A stretch of DNA of 64,000 nt from NCBI RefSeq assembly GCF_003240565.2, contig NZ_CP117258.1, positions 248,001-312,000 of the forward strand, given 5' to 3'. Positions 34,387-44,137 of the stretch are shown one piece after another (position 1 is the stretch's first letter; each line of letters begins with the position of its first letter). A model generated the notes under the pieces. The model was not told where the DNA came from, made no database searches, and saw only the letters and a program-made list of their open reading frames with translations. Made by a program: the position numbers and the translations under genes. The stretch comes from Rhizobium tumorigenes. GTDB taxonomy: Bacteria; Pseudomonadota; Alphaproteobacteria; Rhizobiales; Rhizobiaceae.

Positions 34387-35711
34387 GCCGATTGCCACGA
34401 GCTTTCCTCTGCTGGGTGGGCTGCGTCAGCCTTGTCCTGGTGTCAGTCGCTGGGCAGGCCTCTGCCGCCGAGGGAACGCTGCGCTGGCGTACGGGAAGCG
34501 GCAACATCGTCACGCATTTGACAGGAGAGCCGACGGCCCCCCTTTACGAGGGCCTGCATGCGATCGGTGCCCGCCTCGGGCGGATGAACTCCTACGGCTG
34601 GCGGGATCTCGAGCGCATTCCCACGCCGCACGACTTCGACGCCGCAATGATGGAAGCCTATCACAAGGGCATCACCCCCGTCATGCTTCTGGAATACGAG
34701 GGCAGCTACCAGTACATCGATCCGCCGCAGCCGGTCGGCGCCTACAGCGACTGGTTCCGTGCCGGCGTCGAGTATGCCCGCCGGTTCCGTCCGAACGGCG
34801 ATTGGGGCCGCGAGAACGGCATCAAGGATTTCGGCGCAACGATCTTTGCCGCCATCAACGAACCCGATGTGCAGAACACCATCCCGAAGCAGGACTATCA
34901 CGACGCGCTCGCAGGACTGGCCGACGGCATTCATTCGATCGACAAGACGCTTAGAGTCGTTCCCGGAGGATTTGCCGCCTGCAATATCGACGGCGACGCC
35001 ACGCTCAGGGGCTACGGTCCGGCCATCGCCGACCTGCTGGAGAACGGCAAGCTGGATGGCCTCGACCTGCACACCTATTACAACGACCGCTGGTATCCCC
35101 TGACGGAAGGCCGTCAATTTTCGGCGCAGACCTGCTTCGACAAGATCAAGTCCAACATGGGCCTGAAGCGCGATATCAATTTCTACGCCACGGAATTCAA
35201 CATCTCCCGCAGCGAAGGCTGGGCGGATGAGAAACTCTCGGCCAAACTCTTCCTGACGGCTTTCTGGGACAATTTCGGCGTTGTCGGCGCCAAGGGGCAG
35301 CCCGTCACCGTCTTCGCATTTCCGTGGAATATCGGCGATACCGCGCGCGTCGATGGGCCGGGCTACGCGATGGCAGCAAGCGAGTCACCCTGGCGTCCGG
35401 AAGAGCGCTCCAAGGTGATGCAGCGTGTCCTCGGCATCGCCGGCGACATGACCATCGTTGCGTCCGATCCCTACCACAGCGGAACGATGCATCTGTCCGG
35501 ACCGAAGTCGGATCTGTTCGTATGGCACAACCTGCGCGGATGGACGGATATCTCAGGTGGTCGCTGGACCATCGACCTGCCACAAGGCGCACGCCGGATC
35601 GAGCTTTGGGGCTGGGACGGGCTGCGGGAAACGCACGAAGTCTCCGGCGATCGCTATGTCTTCGAAGCCCTTCCCGGTGGCGAGACATACATGGCGCTTG
35701 TCACGCGCTGA
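34383..35711 (+). CDS. Secreted glycoside hydrolase, clan GH-A TIM barrel
   Basis: 442 residues with a signal peptide (LCWVGCVSLVLVSVAGQASA, cut before AEG). The barrel has the acid/base Glu in FAAINEPDVQN (about residue 161) and the nucleophile Glu in FYATEFNISRSEGW (about residue 263), the usual clan GH-A pair at strands 4 and 7, resembling GH39/GH5 members. The C-terminal 90 residues form a beta-sandwich-like segment. Translationally coupled to a glycosyltransferase, so it probably trims or releases the polymer made by this cluster in the periplasm or outside. Exact GH family uncertain. Confidence 0.82.
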   Translation: MSRLPRAFLCWVGCVSLVLVSVAGQASAAEGTLRWRTGSGNIVTHLTGEPTAPLYEGLHAIGARLGRMNSYGWRDLERIPTPHDFDAAMMEAYHKGITPVMLLEYEGSYQYIDPPQPVGAYSDWFRAGVEYARRFRPNGDWGRENGIKDFGATIFAAINEPDVQNTIPKQDYHDALAGLADGIHSIDKTLRVVPGGFAACNIDGDATLRGYGPAIADLLENGKLDGLDLHTYYNDRWYPLTEGRQFSAQTCFDKIKSNMGLKRDINFYATEFNISRSEGWADEKLSAKLFLTAFWDNFGVVGAKGQPVTVFAFPWNIGDTARVDGPGYAMAASESPWRPEERSKVMQRVLGIAGDMTIVASDPYHSGTMHLSGPKSDLFVWHNLRGWTDISGGRWTIDLPQGARRIELWGWDGLRETHEVSGDRYVFEALPGGETYMALVTR

Positions 35712-35716
35712 AGGCT

Positions 35717-36862
35717 TCAGGTGTGGGGGCGGGCTGATGCTGCCGCCTTCCAGGCGGAATGGAGCTGGTCGGCGATCGCATCGTAGGTGAACGAGTTACG
35801 GACATTTTCGAGCCCTGCGGCCGCCTTGTCGATCCTGTCCTGCGGGTGTTCGTTGATATGCGTCAGAAGCTCGGCAATCGCACCGGGATCCCGCTCAGGC
35901 ACGATCCATCCGCCTTTGCCGACGACATCCGGAATGGCTCCCGAACGCGCGCCGATCACCGGAACGCCGCAGCTCTGCGCCTCGATGATGACCCTGCCGA
36001 ACTGTTCCTTCACCGCCGGGGTCAGATGCGTCATGAGCACAAGTGCATCCAGCGAACGGATGAATTCGGCAACGCCTTCGGGATTGTCCCATGGGCGGAT
36101 AGTCAGGCGGTCGCTGAGACCGAGCCGCTCTGCCCTGTCGAGCAAATCACCTTCGAAGGGCCCCTCGCCCATCAGTTTCAGCAATACCGGCGCTTTCGTC
36201 AGGGCCATGGCATCGAGAACGTCGTGAATGCCCTTTTCCTCGATCAGGCGACCGACATAGCCAAGCACCAGCGGCGACGGCTCGGGACGTTCGCCGGCCC
36301 TAGGCATCTGCCTGAAGACCTGCTGGTCGACGCCGTAGCCGATCGTGCTTACCGGCCCGCGATAGCCCCTCGCCTGCGCTACCATGGTGGCATCGCTGCT
36401 GCGGGACAGGAGATGGGCGGTGTGGCCAAGCACATCCTTGCGGATCGCCTCGAAGGGCGGCGGCAGCCGCTTGAGGATGTTCTGGTCGACCTCCAGAACC
36501 AGCGCAGCGTCGCCCTTCAGCATGCGGGCCTGTAGCGCGATGAAACTCCAGGGCTCCTCCCAGAGGTGGATGACGTGTGGCTGCGTTTCCCGGATGAGAC
36601 GACCGAGGCCGCGATAGACGTGCAGGTACCAGCTGAACGGCCCCGCATGGGGGAACAGGATCGGCAGGACATGCGTGGTCACGCCGGGGTCGCCCCCGGG
36701 ATCGGCGGTCATGCTGCGGCCGAACTGCTTCCAGCGGCTTGGCACGACCAGATGAACGTCGAGATCGCTTCGACCTTCGAACGGTGCGTAGCGCAGACGG
36801 CCGGCTGCACGCGAGACGCCCGTATGGGCGATGGAGATGACCCTCAGTTTCTCCTCAGACAC
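35717..36862 (-). CDS. Glycosyltransferase family 4 (last gene of the exopolysaccharide operon)
   Basis: 381 residues. GT-B fold; C-terminal lobe LVLGYVGRLIEEKGIHDVLDAMAL, LLKLMGEGPFEGDL and EQFGRVIIEAQSCGVPVIGARSGAIPDVV, the family 4 E-x7-E motif. It overlaps the deacetylase gene by 8 bases, and its stop lies 5 bases from the stop of the convergent glycoside hydrolase gene, leaving no room for a terminator between them. Sugar specificity unknown. Confidence 0.9.
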   Translation of the reverse strand: MSEEKLRVISIAHTGVSRAAGRLRYAPFEGRSDLDVHLVVPSRWKQFGRSMTADPGGDPGVTTHVLPILFPHAGPFSWYLHVYRGLGRLIRETQPHVIHLWEEPWSFIALQARMLKGDAALVLEVDQNILKRLPPPFEAIRKDVLGHTAHLLSRSSDATMVAQARGYRGPVSTIGYGVDQQVFRQMPRAGERPEPSPLVLGYVGRLIEEKGIHDVLDAMALTKAPVLLKLMGEGPFEGDLLDRAERLGLSDRLTIRPWDNPEGVAEFIRSLDALVLMTHLTPAVKEQFGRVIIEAQSCGVPVIGARSGAIPDVVGKGGWIVPERDPGAIAELLTHINEHPQDRIDKAAAGLENVRNSFTYDAIADQLHSAWKAAASARPHT

Positions 36863-37868
36863 GACCGAGCATCCTCGCGGCAGCTGCCGACGCGCCGGCT
36901 ATATGAAGCTCCGGTATCAACAGGTTGCGGTGAGCGCCATTTAGGGTGACGCGCGGATAGGCATATGGAGCGTCGCCGGCCTTGAGCACGCCTTTCGTGG
37001 TCGTCGCGACGCTTTCGTAACCTGACGTGCGGGCAATCTCGAAATCGCGCGGGCCGCAGTCATTCATGCGTCCATAGGGGAAGGCGAAATGGGCAACGGG
37101 AACGCCGAGCTTCTCGCGCAGCCGCGTACGGCTTTCCGCAAGCTCGCGCCGCGCATCCTCTGGCGAAAGTCCGGAAACCCGGGGATGGGACAGGGTGTGC
37201 GAGCCGATTTCCACCAGCGGATCCTTCGCCAGTTCCGACAGCATGTCCCAGGTGATCGCATGCCGCCGATGCACCGCCGCGGCGTCGACATCGTTCTCGC
37301 TGCAGAATCTCTCGTAGCGCGTGTTGGCCTCGCGGCCACTCCAGCTATTCTGCAGGTCCTCGAACACCGAGACTTTGCGCTGTGCCGTATCCGTCGCCAA
37401 GCGGCTGCCGTTTACGGTGATGTAATCCCTCTGCTGGATCGTCTCCTCGAGACCGATCCACCACATCGGGAGGGTCCCGTCCGGAATTCCAGTCGTCACG
37501 AACAGCGTTATCGGCACGCCGTGCCGGCGAAACATCGGGACAACCGTCTCGTAGGTGTCGCGGTAGCAGTCGTCGATGGAGAAATTGACGAAGCTATTGC
37601 GTGTCAGAGGGTCTTTCGCCAGTTTCAAGCCGTCCTCGATCGTCACCACCCTGCGGCGGCTGGCTGCCAGATAGGTCAACAAAGAGTCGAGAAAATCGAG
37701 ATCGAGATAGAAGTTCCGATTTGGCAGCGTTGGCCAAATCGCGGCTGGCGCCCCCCGGTGAAATGTGAAGAAGCAGCCCCGCGCACTGCGCATGGCATCG
37801 GTCCACCGCGCCATGGCTGCGAGCATGGACGAGGAGAACGATGGAGGTGACAAAGGGCTGTCAGGCAT
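36855..37868 (-). CDS. Polysaccharide deacetylase (NodB/CE4 family)
   Basis: 337 residues, no signal peptide. CE4 motifs are NFSIDDCYRD (in place of TFDDG, both Asp kept), EIGSHTLSHPRV (metal-binding His pair), and HFAFPYGRMND. The domain covers about residues 90-300. It probably removes N-acetyl groups from a lipid-linked sugar unit or polymer. The altered first motif (IDDC for FDDG) is tolerated in many family members. Overlaps both neighbours by 8 bases inside the operon. Confidence 0.87.
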   Translation of the reverse strand: MPDSPLSPPSFSSSMLAAMARWTDAMRSARGCFFTFHRGAPAAIWPTLPNRNFYLDLDFLDSLLTYLAASRRRVVTIEDGLKLAKDPLTRNSFVNFSIDDCYRDTYETVVPMFRRHGVPITLFVTTGIPDGTLPMWWIGLEETIQQRDYITVNGSRLATDTAQRKVSVFEDLQNSWSGREANTRYERFCSENDVDAAAVHRRHAITWDMLSELAKDPLVEIGSHTLSHPRVSGLSPEDARRELAESRTRLREKLGVPVAHFAFPYGRMNDCGPRDFEIARTSGYESVATTTKGVLKAGDAPYAYPRVTLNGAHRNLLIPELHIAGASAAAARMLGRV

Positions 37869-39408
37869 CGGGCGGCGTTCCTTTCCTTGACATTATCGAG
37901 CGGTAAAGCTTCCCGAATATTTCCGGGGCGAGCAAAGCGGCAGCGAACACAACCGAGACCAGATAGACCCCGATACCACAGGCAAGACGCGCAAGTCCGC
38001 CGTCAAAAAAGCCGATAATCTCCCTGCCCGCGAACGCCATCAGCGCGACGGGCAAGAGCCCGCGTGCCAGCAGCTTGAACAGCGACATCGGCGTGCCGAG
38101 TGCGATGATGACGGCAGTGCACATGACGAGGCTGCGGACGGTCTCGCCGAGCCCCAGGAAGAAGGTTCCGTAGGTTTGCGTGTGCTGCAGCGTCGCCGAA
38201 GTCGCATTGATACCGATATTGGCAAGGTAGGAGGCGACGAGGATGCCGGCGGCGAGCGTGCTGCGGTTGGCCCGGTTCAACAGCCGCAGCAGGATCCAGC
38301 CGAGTGTCGATGCCCACAGCCCGATGGAAATGCCGCGCAATGCCTCGCTGGTCAATTCGACGCCGAGCGCATTGAAGGCGCCGCGCTGGAAGATCATGCG
38401 GACGATATCGGGCGCAAAGACGAAGATGAAAGCGGAGGCCGGCATCATCACGATGGCGACGAAACGCGTAATTGCCTCTGCCTGCTCCTTCAGCTTGCCG
38501 TCTCCGCCGTGGGAGAGAACCGCGAGCCCTATTGGCTGGCTGACAAGCAGCAGCGCGCTGTCGGTCAGCGTGCGGGCGTAATCCATGGACGCAATCGCGC
38601 CGGTCGTCAGCCTGGAAGCGAGCAGCCGCTCGAGCCAAATGCTCGTCTGTTCGGCGGCTGGCAGCGGCAGGAACGGCACGAGGCGGCTAAGGAAGATGTT
38701 TGTCTCGGTCCGGATGTCTGCGATGCTGAGCTCGCGAAGGGCAAGGTTGCCCTCGCGCCACAAGGCCCAGATCGCCCAGATCGCAAGGCCGTTGAACGAA
38801 AGGGTGAAGGCGATGGCGAGCATCTGGCCCTTGCCGGTGAGGACCAGCATGCAGAGGCCGAGCATGACGCCGATGTTGAGCATGGCGGCGCGCGCATTGG
38901 TCACGCGCGTCTTGCCGAAGGCGATTTCGCCCGCTGCCAGGCAATTGATCGCCACGGAAGCCGGCATCGAGAATGCCATGATCCGCACGAAATAGATCGT
39001 CTCCTGCTGATCTGCAGCCGAAACGCCTGCCATCATCGTATCCACCAGGAAATCGGCGATAACGATGGTGAGCACCATCAGCAATGCACCGATGGCGGAG
39101 AGAGCGACGGTCATCGCTGCGAGGCGGCGGGCGGCCTCGCCATTTCGCCCCGCCTCCTGCATGCGCGGAATGAGGATTGCCGGAACGCTCTCGTTCTGCA
39201 GGAAGGCGAGCGGCAGCAGAATGATCGTCATCGAGCTTCGGAAGCTGTCGGCGAGTGCAGCGACACCGACGACATGCGCCATGAAGACTTCGCGCACGAA
39301 ACCGAGGCTCTTGCTAAACAAGGCACCGCTAGACAGCTTCGCCGCCACCTTCTTGATCGAAGGCTCGGCCGGCGGGGCTGGCTCGTTTTCCTGATTTGTT
39401 TTCGTCAT
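37861..39408 (-). CDS. MurJ/MviN-type flippase for lipid-linked saccharide
   Basis: 515 residues with about 14 hydrophobic helices, the MviN/MATE-like layout. SSGALFSKSLGFVREVFMAHVVG is the typical N-terminus, and FLQNESVPAILIPRMQEAGRNGE follows. Within this operon it most likely flips the undecaprenyl-linked repeat unit across the inner membrane, playing the Wzx role. A general peptidoglycan MurJ would normally not sit here. Coupled by a 4-base overlap to the polymerase/ligase gene. Confidence 0.85.
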   Translation of the reverse strand: MTKTNQENEPAPPAEPSIKKVAAKLSSGALFSKSLGFVREVFMAHVVGVAALADSFRSSMTIILLPLAFLQNESVPAILIPRMQEAGRNGEAARRLAAMTVALSAIGALLMVLTIVIADFLVDTMMAGVSAADQQETIYFVRIMAFSMPASVAINCLAAGEIAFGKTRVTNARAAMLNIGVMLGLCMLVLTGKGQMLAIAFTLSFNGLAIWAIWALWREGNLALRELSIADIRTETNIFLSRLVPFLPLPAAEQTSIWLERLLASRLTTGAIASMDYARTLTDSALLLVSQPIGLAVLSHGGDGKLKEQAEAITRFVAIVMMPASAFIFVFAPDIVRMIFQRGAFNALGVELTSEALRGISIGLWASTLGWILLRLLNRANRSTLAAGILVASYLANIGINATSATLQHTQTYGTFFLGLGETVRSLVMCTAVIIALGTPMSLFKLLARGLLPVALMAFAGREIIGFFDGGLARLACGIGVYLVSVVFAAALLAPEIFGKLYRSIMSRKGTPPDA

Positions 39409-40811
39409 GACGCCTGGCCACCGCGCGTTTCGCCGAGGAGCGGGTCGCGCGGCATCAGGACGACGAAGCTCCAGAACAGGAACCCCGCCTCAGCTGCCGT
39501 GATATTGGCCAAGGGAATCTGCAGCAGGCTGCCCATTGCCATCGCCCCGATCATGACCGCCTGGCGAGAGCGCTGCACCAGCGATCGCACAACGGCATTC
39601 GATATGGCCCAGCCGAAGCTGCAGAGGCAGAGGATACCGACGACGATCCCCATGGTTATCCAACAGGCGATGATCATGCCGTCGATCGGCATCTGGCCGG
39701 CCGAGCCGACATCGGTGACGGTAAAGCCGTTGCCGATCACCGAACTGTCCGGCTGCATCCACAGGGTGTAATATTGCACCAGCCGCTCCTGGAACGAACC
39801 GTCCTGGCTACCTTGGCCGAGTGTTGCCAGACGCTCGCCGATGACGTCCGAAAAGGGCGGGATGGTCACCGCGACGGCGCCGGCGAGCACCAGGAAGATG
39901 GCGATTGCCTGCGCCTTCAGGCGTGTGCTGGTAAATGCCAGGCAGAAGATCAGCGCCAGGATTAGTGACAGCCAAGCGGTGCGGTAGAGCGTCAGCAGCA
40001 AGGCAAGGATCGACGGCGCAGCGACGAACAGCGAAATCCACCCCGTGCGCAGGAAGGCAACAAGCAAGAGGCCCGCTGCCGTAAAACTCGCAAAACTCGC
40101 CGGGCTGTTCATCGTCGAGAAGACCCGGACGCCATAGGGCACGGGATCGCCGATTGAGAGGATGGGCGCAAACTGCATCCAGTACCGGTCCCACGGCTGG
40201 GGATCGACATATTGGAGAATGCCGTAGAGGCCGGTGATCGGCAGGATGACGAAAAAGGCGCGCACGGCGGCATCGAGGATCTCGTCGCGGTCTGCGCGGA
40301 TTGTCAGCACGGCTGCGTAAAGCACCGGTGTCATCCATTTCAGCAGGCCGCTCGCCGCGTCGTTCATCTTGCCCTGCAGGAGGGACAGCACGCCGGCATA
40401 GACGATGCAGCCACAGACAAGGACGAGAGGGCCGAGGCGGCTGTCGAAGCTTTCCTTGCGGTTGACGATATGGCGGAGTTCGACGACAGGCACGAGAAGC
40501 GCCATCAGCGGTCCGATCAGCACCAGGCCAAGCTCGTCGTAGCCGGCGCCGTTGTCGATGACCCGCCTGACGAACGGCGCAAAGGCAAACAGCACGAGGC
40601 TTGCCTGGAAATGCGATGCAATGCCGTTGCGCCAGGAAAGGATTGCCACGCCGATACAACCCGCCACGAACAGCGGCCTTCCAAGCCCGCCGGTAAAATT
40701 GCCGATTACCGCGAATACGCCGATCAGGGCCAGCGCGGTGAGCCAGCCGGGAATTCCGCCCCAGCTTTTCCCATCAAGCCCGCCGGTCACGTCGATCCTT
40801 GTGGCCGTCAT
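39405..40811 (-). CDS. O-antigen ligase / Wzy-like polymerase membrane protein
   Basis: 468 residues, 10-12 hydrophobic helices with a large central hydrophilic loop (about residues 300-370, LATLGQGSQDGSFQERLVQYYTLWMQPDSSVIGNGF), as in Wzy_C/WaaL proteins; the R in QERLVQYY and the G-N-G stretch are typical loop elements. It would polymerise repeat units in the periplasm. Position between flippase and glycosyltransferase genes with ATGA overlaps fits a Wzx/Wzy pathway. Confidence 0.82.
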   Translation of the reverse strand: MTATRIDVTGGLDGKSWGGIPGWLTALALIGVFAVIGNFTGGLGRPLFVAGCIGVAILSWRNGIASHFQASLVLFAFAPFVRRVIDNGAGYDELGLVLIGPLMALLVPVVELRHIVNRKESFDSRLGPLVLVCGCIVYAGVLSLLQGKMNDAASGLLKWMTPVLYAAVLTIRADRDEILDAAVRAFFVILPITGLYGILQYVDPQPWDRYWMQFAPILSIGDPVPYGVRVFSTMNSPASFASFTAAGLLLVAFLRTGWISLFVAAPSILALLLTLYRTAWLSLILALIFCLAFTSTRLKAQAIAIFLVLAGAVAVTIPPFSDVIGERLATLGQGSQDGSFQERLVQYYTLWMQPDSSVIGNGFTVTDVGSAGQMPIDGMIIACWITMGIVVGILCLCSFGWAISNAVVRSLVQRSRQAVMIGAMAMGSLLQIPLANITAAEAGFLFWSFVVLMPRDPLLGETRGGQAS

Positions 40812-41941
40812 GCCGCCGCAACCTTTTCCACGATGCCGGACACGGTCTGCCGCATGGTGACGATGTCGTAGACGGCGTTGACGCGCTGCTTTCCAACTAT
40901 CGCCTTTTCGTGGAAGGGCTCACGGTTTTCAAAGAAGCGCGACAGGGCCTCTGCGAGCGCTCGGGCGTCGCCTGCAGCAACGAGCGTTCCCGCCTTGCCG
41001 CCATCCAGAATTTCAGCGGAGGCGCCAGCGTCGGTGGCAATTACTGGGGTCCCGGCGCGCATTGCCTCGACTAGCGTCAACCCGAATGGTTCGGGATCGA
41101 CCGACGGATGAACGACGATATCCACCGCCTGCATCAGGCTGGCAACATCCGCGCGCTGGCCGAGAAAGTGGACGCGATCCGACAGTCCGGCTCTGCCAAC
41201 CGTATCGATCAAGCGATTGCGGTATTCATCCTCGCCAAACAGCGCACTGCCGACGATAATGCACTGAACACCGGGAAGAGCTTCCAGGGCCTCAAGCACC
41301 ACATGCTGGCCCTTCCAGGGCGCCAGCCGGCTGAAGATGCCGATGAGCGGGCCCTGCGGGAGCCCGAGCGCGGCGCGGTCGAGCGTCGGCGGCTGGTCGA
41401 GCGTGATCCCGTTCGGGACGACGCGCACAGAGCCGGCACGGCCTCCGGCAGCGACGAATGCAGCTGCGGCGGCTTGCGATGGCACGATGACGCAGGCTGC
41501 CCGCATATTCGCCAGCGTGACCTGCATCCGGCGCTGCATTGAACCGAAATGGCGACCGTCCATGATGTCGTGCAGATGCCAGATAAGCGGACGCCGGACC
41601 AGAAACGAGGCGAGAGCAGACAGCAGGAACGCCTTTTGCGAATTGGCGTAAACGACATCGTTTTGGCGAGCGGCAGCGGCAATCGCGCGGACCAGGCTCA
41701 TAAGTCGCGCCACGAGCGGCAAGGCTGCAAACAGAGACTGGTCGCGCTTGATAGTGCCGAGTTTCGCGCCGGAGGCGACCGAGACATCGATGCCTTGCCG
41801 GCGAAGCACGTCTTCGAGCGGCCCACCCTCGAGCAGGAATGCGGAAGCGTCCTTCCAGCCGACAGTCAGGCTGGCGAGCACGTATTCTGCGCCCGACATT
41901 ACCCCTGCCTGGTTCACGAAAAGAACACGCGGTGCGCCCAT
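40808..41941 (-). CDS. Glycosyltransferase family 4
   Basis: 377 residues. N-terminus RVLFVNQAGVMSGAEYVLASL; C-terminal lobe PLIGIFSRLAPWKGQHVVLEALEALP and DIVVHPSVDPEPFGLTLVEAMRAGTPVIATDAGASAEIL with the E-x7-E motif. It adds a sugar to the repeat unit at the cytoplasmic face. Its ATG shares one base with the stop of the chain-length gene (TAATG) and its stop overlaps the polymerase gene by 4 bases, so expression is tightly coupled. Confidence 0.9.
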   Translation of the reverse strand: MGAPRVLFVNQAGVMSGAEYVLASLTVGWKDASAFLLEGGPLEDVLRRQGIDVSVASGAKLGTIKRDQSLFAALPLVARLMSLVRAIAAAARQNDVVYANSQKAFLLSALASFLVRRPLIWHLHDIMDGRHFGSMQRRMQVTLANMRAACVIVPSQAAAAAFVAAGGRAGSVRVVPNGITLDQPPTLDRAALGLPQGPLIGIFSRLAPWKGQHVVLEALEALPGVQCIIVGSALFGEDEYRNRLIDTVGRAGLSDRVHFLGQRADVASLMQAVDIVVHPSVDPEPFGLTLVEAMRAGTPVIATDAGASAEILDGGKAGTLVAAGDARALAEALSRFFENREPFHEKAIVGKQRVNAVYDIVTMRQTVSGIVEKVAAA

Positions 41942-44133
41942 TAGGCGCTCCTTCTCTGCAGCCGGGCTGGAACATCTGCCGAGCGTCGGTCAGGGCCGAT
42001 TGACGGCAAGAGCAGCGCGCCGACGCTGAGAAGACCGAGCTCCGCCAGCACTGCGCTCGCCTCATCCAGCTCCTTGTCGGTCTCGCCACCGCTGTCCGCG
42101 CAGACGACGGCACGGATATGCAACTGGGCCGCTAGCATGGCGAGGACATGATTGGAGCGGGAATCGAACAACGCCGGTCCGCTGAGCAACACAAAGTCGT
42201 ATTGGCCAGCCCAGTCCATCATCGCCGTCAGCGCTTGCCTCTTGGCGGTGGCAAACCGCTCGATATCCTCCAGCCTACCCGGAATGACATCGAGACCGGG
42301 CGTTTGCGTCCGGGAGACGCAGGCGGCAGGTTCGATTTTTCCGGCCAGCACGTCGCCAAGGGTCGGATGATCGGCAGGGAGTTCGAACGCGGCGGCAAAT
42401 TCCAGAGACGATGGCGCGCATTCGATCATGAGGACCCTGAGCCCGCCCTTTACCAGCGCCTGTCCCGCCAGGAGACAGGCAAACGGCGCGTTGCGCGAGC
42501 CATTGCCCAGGGGCAGGAACACCAGCGGCCGTCCGCCTGAGGTTTCCAAGAGGTCGGCCGCCATCTGCCGGACGCTCTGCCGGAACCCGGCGGACAGCAT
42601 GCTCCACCATGCCATGGTCAAAAGCGTCTCGTCGGGCTTTTCTGCCAGCCCTGACGCCGGCAGCGCGGCAATCACCGGCAGCTTCTCTGCGGCAACAACC
42701 GGATTCGGCGCCGCGGCCACGGCAACGGGTTCCGGCACCTGCTCTCTCGGTGTCCTGGCAAACGGGCGAATGCTGTTTCCCCGTGGCCGCAGATCTGCGC
42801 GGAAACGGTCCCAGAACACGCAGCCTGCGCCAGCAAGGAACAACCCAAGGGCCAGCCCCGCCGCCACCATCGGCATCTTCTTAGGGAAATACGGTGTAGT
42901 TGGCATTTCGGCCATGCTGACGAGCCGGGCACCGCCGTTCAGCGACCTTCGCTCCGACTCCAGTTCGCTGGCGCGCTGATAGAGCTGGGTATAAAGCTGG
43001 CGCTTCGCCTCCACATCACGAACCATGCCTTCGATGGAAGCCTCGTGCGACCGTGCATCGGCCGCATTGTCCTTGGCCTTGGCGGTTTGCGCCTTGAGCG
43101 CGGTCACCAGGCTTGAGGTGGTTTCGTAGTCCTTGCGGGCATTGGCCGATATGCGGTCTATCTCGCCGGTAAGCTGCTTCTGCAGCAGCTCCATCGAGGC
43201 TTCGAGCATGCGGCGCTGCGGATGTCGCGGTCCGAGCACCGTGTTGCTTGCGGCCAGCTGGTTGCCGATCGTGGCCATCTGCTGCCTGAGATCGGCGACT
43301 GTGCGGTTTTCCAGCGCCATCGTCGAGGCGTCCTGGCCGTTTCGCGTGTCTTTGATGGCGTCGAGGCGCGCCTGCGCCTGCGCCTTGGCCTGTTCGGCGC
43401 CGGCCAACTGCTGGCTGACGTTGGTCAGGCCTTCGGAGCTGATCGCTGCAGTCGATCCCTGCACCAGGCCGTTCTGCTGCCGGAAGGCCTCGATCTTGGC
43501 AAGACTGTCGCGAATTTCGGTGTCGAGGTTGGCAATCTCCTGCCACAGATATTTTGCGGCAACTTCACGGCTGTTGGACTGGGAGCTGCGCTGGTCGTCG
43601 AGATAGGCCGTGACAAGGGCATTGGCCAGCGTCATCGCGGTGGCCGGAAGTGCAGAATTGTACGAAATGGACAGAACACGGGACCGGCCGACGGCAGCAA
43701 CCGCGTAATGTTGCGCCACAGTATCCGCCAGCAGCTGGGAATCGGCCGGAAGGGTTGCGCAGCGCGCGCCGGCATTTCGGCATTCGGCGATCACCTCATC
43801 ATAGACGCCGGGTTGCGCCAACGCGATCTTCAGCAGCCGCGAGGAGCGCACGATCATGATCTGGCTTTCCAGATCGGCCGGGTCGCCCTGTTTCTGGGCC
43901 CAGACATCCGACGTGCGCGTTGCCGGATCGTCTTCTGCGACGATGACCGAGCCGGTTGCGAGATAGCGCGGCGGAATGACGATGGCCGCGACGACGGATA
44001 GCAGCACGACTGTCGTGAGGATGGCGAGCGCGAGCAGGCGGTGGCGCCATATCGTCGCGACGATACCGCTGCGCTCCACGCTGGCCGGGGCTTCGATCGA
44101 CCGATCCTCCGCCATGTCACGCCTGTCGATCAT
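41941..44133 (-). CDS. Wzz/GumC-type polysaccharide co-polymerase with a degenerate tyrosine-kinase domain
   Basis: 730 residues. Wzz domain with the first membrane helix at about 30-50, a long periplasmic coiled-coil region (about 170-390), then GNVR-type segment and a second helix near 415-435 ([21 protein letters not shown]). The cytoplasmic part (about 490-700) follows the BY-kinase fold but has lost its motifs: FLPLGNGSRNAPFACLLAG replaces the P-loop GxGKS/T, VLMIECAPSS replaces VLLIDAD, and VLLSGPALFDS replaces VLIDTPP. It probably controls chain length without kinase activity. An alternative ATG lies at 44115. Confidence 0.87.
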   Translation of the reverse strand: MIDRRDMAEDRSIEAPASVERSGIVATIWRHRLLALAILTTVVLLSVVAAIVIPPRYLATGSVIVAEDDPATRTSDVWAQKQGDPADLESQIMIVRSSRLLKIALAQPGVYDEVIAECRNAGARCATLPADSQLLADTVAQHYAVAAVGRSRVLSISYNSALPATAMTLANALVTAYLDDQRSSQSNSREVAAKYLWQEIANLDTEIRDSLAKIEAFRQQNGLVQGSTAAISSEGLTNVSQQLAGAEQAKAQAQARLDAIKDTRNGQDASTMALENRTVADLRQQMATIGNQLAASNTVLGPRHPQRRMLEASMELLQKQLTGEIDRISANARKDYETTSSLVTALKAQTAKAKDNAADARSHEASIEGMVRDVEAKRQLYTQLYQRASELESERRSLNGGARLVSMAEMPTTPYFPKKMPMVAAGLALGLFLAGAGCVFWDRFRADLRPRGNSIRPFARTPREQVPEPVAVAAAPNPVVAAEKLPVIAALPASGLAEKPDETLLTMAWWSMLSAGFRQSVRQMAADLLETSGGRPLVFLPLGNGSRNAPFACLLAGQALVKGGLRVLMIECAPSSLEFAAAFELPADHPTLGDVLAGKIEPAACVSRTQTPGLDVIPGRLEDIERFATAKRQALTAMMDWAGQYDFVLLSGPALFDSRSNHVLAMLAAQLHIRAVVCADSGGETDKELDEASAVLAELGLLSVGALLLPSIGPDRRSADVPARLQRRSA

Positions 44134-44137
44134 TGCG

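Noticed and set aside
37861..39408. Housekeeping MurJ for peptidoglycan
   Set aside because: Family membership fits, but the overlap with EPS genes on both sides makes a polysaccharide flippase more likely. Kept as a family-level call.
38176..39771. 531-residue plus-strand ORF
   Set aside because: Antisense to the flippase gene; Arg/Asp/His-rich low-complexity translation without motifs.
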